Shown here in pieces: positions 6,341-12,354 of a stretch of 12,365 nt of DNA. The position numbers and the translations under genes are program-made. The DNA is taken from the NCBI GenBank assembly GCA_947177715.1, contig CAMWVM010000022.1, forward strand, positions 1 through 12,365, in the 5' to 3' direction. Position 1 is the first letter of the stretch; the number at the start of each line of letters is the position of its first letter. A model generated the notes under the pieces. That model was not told the origin of the DNA. It worked only from the letters and a program-made list of their open reading frames with translations, and did not search any database. Origin of the DNA: an uncultured Ruminococcus sp. GTDB taxonomy: Bacteria; Bacillota; Clostridia; Oscillospirales; Ruminococcaceae.

Positions 6341-6422
6341 TAGTTGACTTGATGTCGTTTTGCAGAAAATTTACTTTAGTTTTGCAACGCAATAAGAGAT
6401 CTTGTCAAAAGGAGATATTATT
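6341..6422 (+). promoter_or_regulatory. About 80-base 5' leader of the antiporter mRNA, possibly structured
   Basis: TTGAC (6344-6348) and GTCAA (6404-6408) pair, then GAT (6351-6353) with ATC (6399-6401) across a symmetric TT/TT internal loop. This would close the whole leader just before the AAGGAG RBS (6409-6414). Inside are a direct repeat of GTTTTGCA (6357-6364 and 6379-6386, 22 bp apart) and a small hairpin TTGC-AAC-GCAA (6382-6392). I do not recognise it as a known riboswitch class, and the pairing is weak. Confidence 0.3.
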
Positions 6423-7709
6423 ATGGAATACGATTATATATTTTTTCTAGCGGTAATTTTATTTTCAACTAAGCTGCTTGGGTTGCTTACTAAAAAGATA
6501 AGGCTTCCACAGGTGGTTGGTGCCCTTTGCGCAGGACTAATTCTTGGGCCTGCTTGTTTGGGAATAGTTAAGGAAACTGATTTTTTTGTAAGCCTTTCTG
6601 AACTTGGTGTAATTGTTCTTATGTTCACAGCAGGTCTTGAGGCTGATATAAAAGAGCTGAAGAAGACAGGAAAGGCCTCTTTTATTATTGCTCTACTTGG
6701 AGTAATTGTTCCGCTTGTCGGCGGTTATTTGCTGGCTTGGGGATTCAACGTGGGACAGGGAGATAATCTTCCAACATCTTCAACCTTACAGCATATTTTT
6801 ATAGGCATTATTCTAACGGCAACTTCAGTTTCAATCACTGTTGAAACGCTTAAAGAGATGGGCAAGCTTTCAACCCGTGCAGGAAACGCAATCCTGGGCG
6901 CTGCAATTATTGATGACATCTTAGGAATTATTGCTCTTACTATAGTAACATCCTTAGCAGGAACGGGTGTAAACGTTGGAATGGTTCTTCTTAAGATTTT
7001 AGGTTTCTTTGTTTTTGCGATAGCTGCGGCTTTACTTTATCACTTCGTATTTGTTAGATGGAGAAATCGTGACAACAAAGATCTTCGCCGTCATGTAATG
7101 CTTTCCTTTGTGTTCTGTCTGTTAATGTCTTATGTTGCTGAAGAGTTTTTTGGTGTTGCAGATATCACCGGTGCATTTGTAGCCGGTCTTGCAATTTCAA
7201 ACAGCACAGGCGTTAAATATGTATCAAACAGATTTGAAACCTTGTCGTACATGCTTTTATCACCAGTATTTTTTGCGAGCATAGGTCTTAAGATGACGAG
7301 AATAAGCATGTCCGGAATGATGATTGCATTCACAATAGTTTTACTTATTGTTGCAATCCTTGCAAAGATTGTGGGATGCGGTTTAGGAGCAAAGGTTTGC
7401 AGATATACAAACAAAGAATCGCTTCAGATTGCAACGGGCATGATATCCCGAGGAGAAGTTGCTCTTATTGTAGCAACTAAGGGGCAGGTATCTGGTCTTA
7501 TGGGAAATGAAGTATTTACTCCTATAGTTATTATGGTTGTTGCGACAACAATACTCACTCCGATTTTTTTGAAGTTTGTATTTAAAAATGCAGATTCACT
7601 GCCAGCAGAAAGTAATGAAGTGCCTTTCGCAGATAATATACACGAGAGAGATGCTTATGAACGGAAAATGCAGGCATTGTCGCTGTCGGATAAAAATAAA
7701 AAAGAATAA
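6423..7709 (+). CDS. Cation/proton antiporter, CPA2 family (NapA/KefB-like, DD-type)
   Basis: A 428-residue integral membrane protein with about 12-13 hydrophobic helices that exchanges Na+ or K+ for H+ to control pH and ion balance. Family marks: LPQVVGALCAGLILGP (28-43), LGVIVLMFTAGLEAD (61-75), LTATSVSITVETLKEMG (131-147), GAAIIDDILGI (159-169), ITGAFVAGLAIS (248-259), LLSPVFFASIGLKM (278-291) and MISRGEVALI (340-349). The Asp164-Asp165 pair is the ion-binding DD motif of electrogenic NapA/NhaA-type exchangers, where Kef channels usually have QD. Lys315 is a candidate for the TM10 lysine of NapA. The hydrophilic tail (about 391-428) is short and carries no RCK/TrkA domain. The ATG at 6423 follows AAGGAG by 8 bases, so the upstream TTG at 6402 is rejected. 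Monocistronic, with a very strong promoter and a bidirectional terminator 2 bases after the stop. Confidence 0.92.
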   Translation: MEYDYIFFLAVILFSTKLLGLLTKKIRLPQVVGALCAGLILGPACLGIVKETDFFVSLSELGVIVLMFTAGLEADIKELKKTGKASFIIALLGVIVPLVGGYLLAWGFNVGQGDNLPTSSTLQHIFIGIILTATSVSITVETLKEMGKLSTRAGNAILGAAIIDDILGIIALTIVTSLAGTGVNVGMVLLKILGFFVFAIAAALLYHFVFVRWRNRDNKDLRRHVMLSFVFCLLMSYVAEEFFGVADITGAFVAGLAISNSTGVKYVSNRFETLSYMLLSPVFFASIGLKMTRISMSGMMIAFTIVLLIVAILAKIVGCGLGAKVCRYTNKESLQIATGMISRGEVALIVATKGQVSGLMGNEVFTPIVIMVVATTILTPIFLKFVFKNADSLPAESNEVPFADNIHERDAYERKMQALSLSDKNKKE

Positions 7710-7711
7710 CA

Positions 7712-7749
7712 AAAAAGCGCTGCCATATTATCACATGGCAGCGCTTTTT
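7712..7749. terminator. Bidirectional terminator between the antiporter and HTH-superoxide reductase genes
   Basis: A perfect 15-bp stem: AAAAAGCGCTGCCAT (7712-7726) with its complement (7735-7749), loop ATTATCAC. T-runs follow the GC-rich core on both strands. The antiporter stop is 2 bases to the left and the leftward HTH gene stop begins 3 bases to the right, so one hairpin can end both convergent transcripts. Confidence 0.92.
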
Positions 7750-7752
7750 ATT

Positions 7753-8331
7753 TTAACTAATAAAAAGACCGTGTTCATTACAGCAAAAGTATAGCTTTCC
7801 CTCAGATAATCTTGGAAATCTTACCGAACACTCCTGTTCAGGATATAATTTTACAAGATAATACCTATCCCATGAAACATATACTGCAAAGCTAATGTAA
7901 TGATTTTTAGTCATTTCATGATCAATAGTTACATAACATTCATCATCAATAATTTCTGACTTAACCGAATGTTTATCATCGCAATGCTGTGGAACCAATG
8001 CTGTCAGTTTTCTTCCGCAGCAAGAAATTTCTGTACTACTTGTTGAAGTGATTATATTTCCGCAGTCAGGGCACATATAGAATTTTAGTTTTTTCATATT
8101 TCCTCCGTCAAACTCCTTTGAATTTAATTCTCCGAGAAGTATTTTTTCTGTATTAACACCTAAAATATCTGAAAGCAAATGAAGTGATGAGATATCCGGA
8201 CATCCCAAGCCTCTCTCCCATTTAGAAATGGTTTTATCACTAAGGTGAAGTTTATCCCCGAGCTGTTTTTGCGTCATCCCTTTTCCTTTACGTAATTTAC
8301 AGATCAGCGATCCTATTTTTTCACAGTCCAT
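7753..8331 (-). CDS. HTH-superoxide reductase fusion (XRE-type helix-turn-helix plus desulfoferrodoxin)
   Basis: A 192-residue two-part protein. Residues about 5-65 are an XRE/Cro helix-turn-helix (MTQKQLGDKLHLSDKTISKW at 19-38). After a linker, residues about 79-192 form a desulfoferrodoxin. The desulforedoxin-type centre has C87, C90, C104 and C105 (CPDCG...CCG). The superoxide reductase domain has His121 (DKH), His138 (DHEM), His144 (NHYI), Cys183 or Cys184, and His187 (CCNEHG), i.e. all four His and the Cys needed for the catalytic Fe. It should reduce superoxide to peroxide without making O2, using rubredoxin-type electron donors, and the HTH suggests DNA binding tied to the iron state. 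Such HTH-SORs are a recognised class, but their targets are mostly unknown. AGGAGG is 9 bases before the ATG at 8331. An internal start at 8097 is possible. Confidence 0.9.
   Translation of the reverse strand: MDCEKIGSLICKLRKGKGMTQKQLGDKLHLSDKTISKWERGLGCPDISSLHLLSDILGVNTEKILLGELNSKEFDGGNMKKLKFYMCPDCGNIITSTSSTEISCCGRKLTALVPQHCDDKHSVKSEIIDDECYVTIDHEMTKNHYISFAVYVSWDRYYLVKLYPEQECSVRFPRLSEGKLYFCCNEHGLFIS
8095..8106 (-). promoter_or_regulatory. Internal ribosome binding site and ATG at the HTH/superoxide reductase junction
   Basis: On the coding strand GGAGGA (8106-8101), then AAT, then ATG (8097-8095, Met79), immediately before KKLKFYMCPDCG, the normal start of a free-standing desulfoferrodoxin. 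A second SD-like AAAGGAG lies at 8119-8113. Translation from here would yield a 114-residue superoxide reductase without the HTH. The 4-base spacing from GGAGG is slightly short. Confidence 0.5.
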
Positions 8332-8352
8332 TATTTACACCTCCTGATTAAC

Positions 8353-8381
8353 AGTATAAATTACGAATTTATTATTGTCAA
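8353..8381 (-). promoter_or_regulatory. Sigma-A promoter of the HTH-superoxide reductase gene
   Basis: Leftward TTGACA (8381-8376), 17-bp spacer, TATACT (8358-8353). The predicted start is close to 8347, so the AGGAGG (about 8345-8340) sits almost at the 5' end and the leader is very short. Confidence 0.75.
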
Positions 8382-8391
8382 TCGACTAATA
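8373..8391. promoter_or_regulatory. Imperfect inverted repeat over the -35 box, candidate autoregulatory operator
   Basis: TATTGTC (8373-8379) and GACTAATA (8384-8391) are inverted arms around AATC, with one extra T in the right arm. It covers the -35 of the HTH-superoxide reductase gene, where an XRE repressor would bind to control itself. The symmetry is modest. Confidence 0.3.
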
Positions 8392-8399
8392 GTAGAGTT

Positions 8400-8440
8400 A
8401 AAAAAACAAATAGAGGAACACAGTATCGTATCCCTCTATT
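8400..8440 (-). terminator. Intrinsic terminator of mnmE
   Basis: Reading leftward: AATAGAGG (8440-8433), a 16-base loop, CCTCTATT (8416-8409), then TTGTTTTTTT. It lies 13 bases past the mnmE stop and before the promoter of the next leftward gene, so mnmE and the HTH-superoxide reductase gene are separate units. Confidence 0.75.
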
Positions 8441-8452
8441 ATTATATTAAGC

Positions 8453-9826
8453 TTATTTGCCCACGCAGAATTTTGAGAACACTTCATTAACAACTGCTTC
8501 CGACGCTTTTTCACCTGTCAGTTCAAGCAGCGCATTTGCTGCATAGTCTATGGTAACGGTAACAGCGTCAAGGGTTGCTCCCGTTTTAAGTGCTTCTAAA
8601 GCTTTTTCGATATACTGCTTTGCTGTTTCGGCACAGGACTTTTGTCTTTCATTTGCAAAAATTGTTGAATCGGGGTCATAATTATTAAGAGAGAAAATTT
8701 TCTCTGCTGTTTTCTGTATTTCTTCCATGCCCTCGTTGAATTTCGCTGATATTGTTATGATATGGGGACTGTATTTTTTCATTATGTCAGGTTTAATGCA
8801 AGGCTCTAAATCCGATTTATTAAGGATAATTATAAGATTCTTTTTAAGTCTGTAAATATATTCTAAAAGCTCTATATCCTCATCATCCAAAGGTCTTGAC
8901 GTATCAAAAACAGCCATAACCAAAGAACAGTTTTCGATACGCTTTCTTGCCAGTTCCACACCAAGCTGTTCAACTTTGTTTTCGGTATCTCTGATTCCTG
9001 CGGTATCAGAAAGCTTTAAAGTCAGCTCTCCTAACTTTGCAGTTTCTTCAATAACGTCACGGGTAGTTCCTGCGATATCGGTTACTATTGATCTGTCATA
9101 TCCCAAAAGCATATTCATAAGCGTAGATTTTCCAACATTGGGTTTGCCTGCAATTACAGTATCCACGCCGTTTCTAAGCAAAAGTCCGTTGTCATAGTCA
9201 TTTAAAATACGATTTACTACTGTAAGAATCTGTGAAAGGGATTCTGACAATGCTGATTCTTCAACATCAGGCAAATCTTCTTCGGGATAATCCACCCATG
9301 CGCCGAGCTCCCCAAGGATTCTCACAAGCTCTTTAGCGGCGGCAGAAATATCTTTAAATAGTCTGCCTTCTCTTGTAAGATTAGCTGATCTTAACGCATA
9401 CTCTCCTTGAGCTGAGATAAGTTCCATAACTGATTCAGCTTGAGTGAGGGAAAGTTTTCCGTTTAAAAAGGCACGCTTTGTAAACTCGCCTTTTTCTGCA
9501 AGCACAGCACCCTGAGCAATGCACAGACGCAAAATTTCTTTTGTGATATATACTCCGCCATGACAGGAGATTTCCGCTGCATTCTCTCCTGTATAGGATT
9601 TGGGAGCAATAAAGACTGTAAGAACTGCGTCGTCTATCTGTCTGTTATTTTCCGGATTCATAACTTTTCCATAGGCACAGGTATGACCTGACATAGCTCT
9701 TACCTGTTTTTCACCAAAAGGCGAAAATATTTTTTCAGCGATATCAATAGCATTATCACCGCTTATTCTTATCACTGAAAGTCCTCCCTGAGCAAGGGGG
9801 GTAGAAACTGCACAAATTGTAGACAT
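8453..9826 (-). CDS. mnmE: tRNA modification GTPase MnmE (TrmE)
   Basis: A 457-residue full-length GTPase that, with MnmG, installs the cmnm5/nm5 group on U34 of several tRNAs using a formyl-folate derivative. Order: N-terminal tetrahydrofolate-binding domain (STICAVSTPLAQGGLSVIRISG, 2-23), a helical domain split around the G domain, and the G domain itself: GKPNVGKS (G1, 227-234), IAGTTRD (G2, 251-257), DTAG (G3, 274-277), NKSD (G4, 336-339) and SAK (G5, 360-362). The C-terminus ends FCVGK, the family's CxGK with Cys454. No defects are seen. AAGGAG lies 5 bases before the ATG at 9826. In many bacteria mnmE is followed by mnmG; here it stands alone between its own promoter and terminator. Confidence 0.98.
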   Translation of the reverse strand: MSTICAVSTPLAQGGLSVIRISGDNAIDIAEKIFSPFGEKQVRAMSGHTCAYGKVMNPENNRQIDDAVLTVFIAPKSYTGENAAEISCHGGVYITKEILRLCIAQGAVLAEKGEFTKRAFLNGKLSLTQAESVMELISAQGEYALRSANLTREGRLFKDISAAAKELVRILGELGAWVDYPEEDLPDVEESALSESLSQILTVVNRILNDYDNGLLLRNGVDTVIAGKPNVGKSTLMNMLLGYDRSIVTDIAGTTRDVIEETAKLGELTLKLSDTAGIRDTENKVEQLGVELARKRIENCSLVMAVFDTSRPLDDEDIELLEYIYRLKKNLIIILNKSDLEPCIKPDIMKKYSPHIITISAKFNEGMEEIQKTAEKIFSLNNYDPDSTIFANERQKSCAETAKQYIEKALEALKTGATLDAVTVTIDYAANALLELTGEKASEAVVNEVFSKFCVGK

Positions 9827-9900
9827 AAATACTCCTTATCTAATAACAAACGACTGATAGCCCTTATTAAAACATATAACTTTACCTTCAAATTAAATTT

Positions 9901-9929
9901 ATTATATCACAAGTTTATTTAAACTGCAA
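9901..9929 (-). promoter_or_regulatory. Promoter of mnmE
   Basis: Leftward TTGCAG (9929-9924), 17-bp spacer, perfect TATAAT (9906-9901). Predicted start is about 9894, leaving a leader of about 68 bases in which I see no stable structure. The promoter follows directly after the Nudix gene terminator. Confidence 0.65.
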
Positions 9930-9934
9930 TACAA

Positions 9935-9974
9935 GAAAAAAGAAAAGCTGTTTCGTAAATTTACAAAACAGCTT
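9935..9974 (-). terminator. Intrinsic terminator of the Nudix gene
   Basis: Leftward AAGCTGTTT (9974-9966) pairs with AAACAGCTT (9953-9945). The stem continues through a T-G wobble (9965/9954) and the GTAAATTTAC palindrome to a long hairpin. A T-rich tract (TTTTCTTTTTTCTT, from about 9946 down) follows. It lies about 31 bases past the Nudix stop. Confidence 0.85.
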
Positions 9975-10004
9975 AATTTAGTATTTGCATGATAGTCAGC
10001 AAGC

Positions 10005-10409
10005 TCAGATAATAAACTTCTTGGCTTTATTAACTATACTGCGGTCATTTTCATAGGACAAAACATATCCTGCTCGATCTATTTCAACCCATCGGATTTC
10101 AGCAATTTCCTCTTCCTGAGGAACATAGTCGGTATTTTTAGCTTTTGCGATAAAATACACCACATTTTTCTGTGTATCCTTTTTAGGTGAATAGGTAACG
10201 ATTTCACGGAAAGTAGGGTCAAGATTTACGTCAATCCCCGTTTCTTCCATGATCTCCCTTTTTGCAGTTTCAATTTCAGTTTCATTACCTTCGACGTGTC
10301 CTTTGGGGAAGGACCAATGCCCGCTGTTTACATGCTTAATGAGTAATATTTCTGTATTGCCATGATATTTTCTATACACAATGGCACCACAGGATTTTTC
10401 ATGCAGCAT
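10005..10409 (-). CDS. Nudix hydrolase, bis(5'-nucleosyl)-tetraphosphatase-like
   Basis: A 134-residue single-domain Nudix protein that should hydrolyse a nucleoside diphosphate linked to another moiety, most likely Ap4A (asymmetric type). The complete Nudix box runs G37 to I59: Gly37, Glu43, Arg51, Glu52, Glu55, Glu56 and Gly58 fit GX5EX7REUXEEXGU. Before it, SCGAIVYRK (6-14), ILLIKH (21-26) and GHWSFPKGHVEG (30-41) are typical of the Ap4A-hydrolase subgroup, as are VVYFIAKA (83-90) and Q-E-E-E-I-A-E-I-R-W-V (98-108). The substrate is inferred. The frame is open to 10463, but the ATG at 10409 is chosen: it has AAGGAAC 6 bases upstream, and the upstream extension falls inside a structured leader. 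The gene has its own promoter and terminator. Confidence 0.88.
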   Translation of the reverse strand: MLHEKSCGAIVYRKYHGNTEILLIKHVNSGHWSFPKGHVEGNETEIETAKREIMEETGIDVNLDPTFREIVTYSPKKDTQKNVVYFIAKAKNTDYVPQEEEIAEIRWVEIDRAGYVLSYENDRSIVNKAKKFII

Positions 10410-10415
10410 TATCAG

Positions 10416-10521
10416 GTTCCTTTCTATAACGTAAGAAAACTGCGAAGTTTTCACAAGGAACAATTAAAAGTCCGCAGTTTTCTGAATAAGAAATATTTGC
10501 ACGGGGCATATTTTTCTTATT
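10416..10521 (-). promoter_or_regulatory. Structured 5' leader of the Nudix mRNA: two hairpins plus an anti-SD loop
   Basis: In RNA order (leftward), hairpin 1 pairs 10521-10506 with 10500-10485: 16-base arms, 14 pairs, two A-A mismatches, loop CCCGT. Hairpin 2 starts after one base: AGAAAACTGCG (10483-10473) pairs perfectly with CGCAGTTTTCT (10444-10434) around a 28-base loop. That loop contains GTTCCTT (10461-10455), the perfect 7-nt complement of the Nudix SD AAGGAAC (10422-10416). The two could form a loop-to-downstream pseudoknot hiding the RBS. The predicted RNA start is near 10528, so these hairpins make up almost the whole leader. I match it to no known riboswitch or T-box. Arms and complementarity are read directly; regulation is inferred. 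Confidence 0.6.
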
Positions 10522-10534
10522 ACTTATTAAGATT

Positions 10535-10563
10535 ATTATACCATAATTATTTTCATTTGTCTA
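10535..10563 (-). promoter_or_regulatory. Promoter of the Nudix gene
   Basis: Leftward TAGACA (10563-10558, one mismatch to consensus), 17-bp spacer, perfect TATAAT (10540-10535). Predicted start is about 10528, giving a leader of about 119 bases occupied by the two hairpins. Confidence 0.7.
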
Positions 10564-10621
10564 TAGATTTAAAAAGTTATGTCTTATTTTTGTGCATAAT
10601 TAACAACAATATTATTTTTTC

Positions 10622-10646
10622 AAAATAAAAGCGCTCAAAAGAGCGC
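10622..10646 (-). terminator. Intrinsic terminator of the cbiB-like/cobO operon
   Basis: Leftward GCGCTC (10646-10641), TTTT loop, GAGCGC (10636-10631), then TTTTATTTT (10630-10622). It lies 10 bases past the cobO stop. Confidence 0.9.
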
Positions 10647-10656
10647 ATTCTTTTCA

Positions 10657-11178
10657 TTAAAACTCTATACCTTTTCTTGCACAGACACCTTTATCAAAAG
10701 GATGTCGTATTGCTTTCATTTCTGTAATATAATCCGCATTGTCCATAATAACACTGCTTGGATTTCTGCCTGTGATAACAAGCTCAAGCTTTTCAGGTTT
10801 ATTTTGAATAAGCTCATTTATTTTTTCTGTATCAATAAGCTTCATATCATAAACATATGTCAACTCGTCCAATATAAGCAGGTCGCATTTTCCTGTTTCT
10901 ATAAGACTCAAGGCATTTTCAAGGTTACTATTATGCATTTGTTTTACTTCCTCAAGCTGTTGGGGCGTCATGCTGTTGACAAAGCCATAATCCTGAGTAT
11001 TTCGCAAGACACAAATTTGAGGAATATTTCTCAGCGATAAAAGCTCGGAAGTATCAGAGCCTTTTAAAAACTGAATAATTACCACATTCATTTCTGCACC
11101 GGCGGCTCTTAAAGCAAGTCCCAATGCACAAGTTGTTTTTCCCTTGCCGTCGCCGCAATATACATGAATTAATCCCAT
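10657..11178 (-). CDS. cobO: Corrinoid adenosyltransferase (CobO/CobA/BtuR family)
   Basis: A 173-residue P-loop enzyme that transfers the 5'-deoxyadenosyl group of ATP to the cobalt of cob(I)yrinic acid diamide or cob(I)alamin, forming the coenzyme's Co-C bond. Evidence: the modified Walker A GDGKGKTT (9-16) directly after GLIHVYCG; VVIIQFLKG (32-40); Walker B-like LLILDELTY (100-108); VITGRNP (134-140); and the C-terminal HPFDKGVCARKGIEF (159-173), characteristic of the family. Length fits the short BtuR form without the N-terminal extension of CobA. AAGGTGG lies 8 bases before the ATG at 11178, in the 13-base gap after the cbiB-like gene, with which it is cotranscribed. No cobalamin riboswitch is visible upstream. 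It may serve salvage rather than full synthesis. Confidence 0.93.
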   Translation of the reverse strand: MGLIHVYCGDGKGKTTCALGLALRAAGAEMNVVIIQFLKGSDTSELLSLRNIPQICVLRNTQDYGFVNSMTPQQLEEVKQMHNSNLENALSLIETGKCDLLILDELTYVYDMKLIDTEKINELIQNKPEKLELVITGRNPSSVIMDNADYITEMKAIRHPFDKGVCARKGIEF

Positions 11179-11191
11179 TTAGGTACCCACC

Positions 11192-12163
11192 TTAAAAAAT
11201 TAAAAATAACAACAGTCTGATAAGTGCAAAAAGCACAAAAAACATGAACACACTGCCATAGAAAAGCTGATTTGCCCAATATATATCATTAGCTTCGCAA
11301 GGTTTAATCGAATCGCCTATAGAACGTTCACGCATAATCATGCCATCGTAATATTCATCTTTATTCAACTGGATATCCAGTGCACCTGCGATAACAGATC
11401 TTGCTTGTCCTAAAAATGCGGGAGAAGCAGCGGAATTATCACGATTATATATATTTCTCGCATTATTTCTATCAAGGGACAGAAATTTTACATCAAGCTT
11501 AAGTATTGCTGCACCAATTCTTGACGGAACAAATCCGAGGATATTCCATAGCTTTTTGATTCCGTTTCCAAAGTCAACATAGTCTTCTTTATTTTTTCTC
11601 GCTTCGCTGTTAAGTATACATACAGTTTTATAAAAAACTGCACCAAAACCTCCAAGAATAGTCATATAAAAGATAGGAGAGAAACCGCCGTTGACACATC
11701 GGTCGGCTACTTTTTCTATAGTATTTTTAATAATTGTGTCCATATCCATATCTGAGCAATCTTTATCTATCATATAGGATAATCTTTTCTGTGCGTCCTC
11801 AAGTCTTCCTGCTCTTACAGCACGCATAATTTTATATGCACTGATACGGGTATTCTTTATATTAAGAGTAAACCAAAATAAAACACCTTCAAAAATAACA
11901 CCTATTACAGGCACGAAGATATAAGCAAGTATAATTAAGACAAGAGGAATTCCTGCAAAAATTAAAAGCATAAAAAACAGCATTGCACCCCCTGCCATTT
12001 CCTGTGCTTCAGAAGTGTCCTGATAATGTCTTTTTAAAAAGTTTTGCATACGCTTTGCAGTTGAAATCATAAGATTTTCAAGTCCAAAGAAAAATCTTGG
12101 TTTTCCTGCTATCATATTAAGCACAAGACCAAAAGTCATTGCCGCAAGAGTGTTCATCAGCAT
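11192..12163 (-). CDS. CbiB/CobD-like membrane protein with degenerate signature residues
   Basis: A 323-residue membrane protein related to adenosylcobinamide-phosphate synthase (CbiB/CobD, PF03186), the enzyme that joins aminopropanol phosphate to cobyric acid. The fold evidence is the ordered set of family blocks: about 108-166 (ending GGFSPIFY), LGGFGAVFYKT (170-180), YVDFG (195-199), FVPSRIGA (211-218), AASPAFLGQARSVIAGALDIQL (245-266) and RERSIGD (278-284), with hydrophobic helices near 62-100, 160-182 and 300-323. Key residues differ: GRDT is DKDC (133-136), AEN is ADR (153-155), DGV is NGG (158-160), NTLDSMV is CILNSEA (182-188), ARLDD is IKKLWN, and the N-terminal DP...HP motif is absent. 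It may be inactive or repurposed. The frame is intact, so it is not a plain pseudogene. AAAGGA precedes the ATG at 12163 by 10 bases. Confidence 0.75.
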   Translation of the reverse strand: MLMNTLAAMTFGLVLNMIAGKPRFFFGLENLMISTAKRMQNFLKRHYQDTSEAQEMAGGAMLFFMLLIFAGIPLVLIILAYIFVPVIGVIFEGVLFWFTLNIKNTRISAYKIMRAVRAGRLEDAQKRLSYMIDKDCSDMDMDTIIKNTIEKVADRCVNGGFSPIFYMTILGGFGAVFYKTVCILNSEARKNKEDYVDFGNGIKKLWNILGFVPSRIGAAILKLDVKFLSLDRNNARNIYNRDNSAASPAFLGQARSVIAGALDIQLNKDEYYDGMIMRERSIGDSIKPCEANDIYWANQLFYGSVFMFFVLFALIRLLLFLIF

Positions 12164-12203
12164 AAATTCATTGTCCTTTCATGTAAATCTATATATCAAA
12201 AAT

Positions 12204-12232
12204 ATTATAACATATGGCAGATTTTTATTCAA
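12204..12232 (-). promoter_or_regulatory. Promoter of the cbiB-like/cobO operon
   Basis: Leftward TTGAAT (12232-12227), 17-bp spacer with TG one base before the -10, perfect TATAAT (12209-12204). Predicted start is about 12197, so the leader is only about 34 bases, too short for a cobalamin riboswitch. Confidence 0.72.
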
Positions 12233-12278
12233 TAGCGTAGGCGTAAAAAAGTTTTGTGACAATAATTTTTTCAAATAA

Positions 12279-12354
12279 GGGCTTGCCCGTTTTCAACGTG
12301 GTAGGGTCAGCTTCAGCTGACATTTTTAGTGGGAGATTCTACTCCTACTAAAAA
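12279..12354. repeat. Cluster of three inverted repeats at the right edge, possible dispersed palindromic element
   Basis: Three hairpins in 76 bases: GGGC-TT-GCCC (12279-12288); GTCAGC-TTCA-GCTGAC (12306-12321); and a 13-bp stem with one G-T wobble, TTTTTAGTGGGAG (12323-12335) against 12342-12354, loop ATTCTA. No T-run follows the outer stem on either strand, so it does not read as a normal terminator, and no coding frame explains it. It resembles small palindromic intergenic repeats, but copy number cannot be seen here. The DNA may continue beyond the window. Confidence 0.45.

Larger units (their letters stand above)
6111..6422. other. 312-bp AT-rich divergent intergenic region without a gene
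   Basis: No credible coding frame. From left to right it holds the amidase leader and -10; an AT-rich stretch with an imperfect CRP-like inverted repeat TGTGCAAATTTCACA (6251-6265, one mismatched pair); a 16-bp A/T palindrome (6286-6301); the antiporter promoter (6306-6334); and an ~80-base antiporter leader. Confidence 0.7.

Noticed and set aside
10410..10463. Longer Nudix start giving 18 extra residues
   Set aside because: The extension lies in the hairpin leader and has no RBS; the ATG at 10409 has AAGGAAC upstream and the normal family start.
10416..10521. T-box or ykkC-type riboswitch identity for the Nudix leader
   Set aside because: No T-box core (AGGGTGG...ACC) and no ykkC-like conserved motifs are visible, so it is reported only as an unrecognised structured leader.
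10362..10628. Rightward reading frame of 88 codons opposite the Nudix leader
   Set aside because: Antisense to the Nudix start, promoter and hairpins, with no RBS and a composition typical of chance AT-rich frames.
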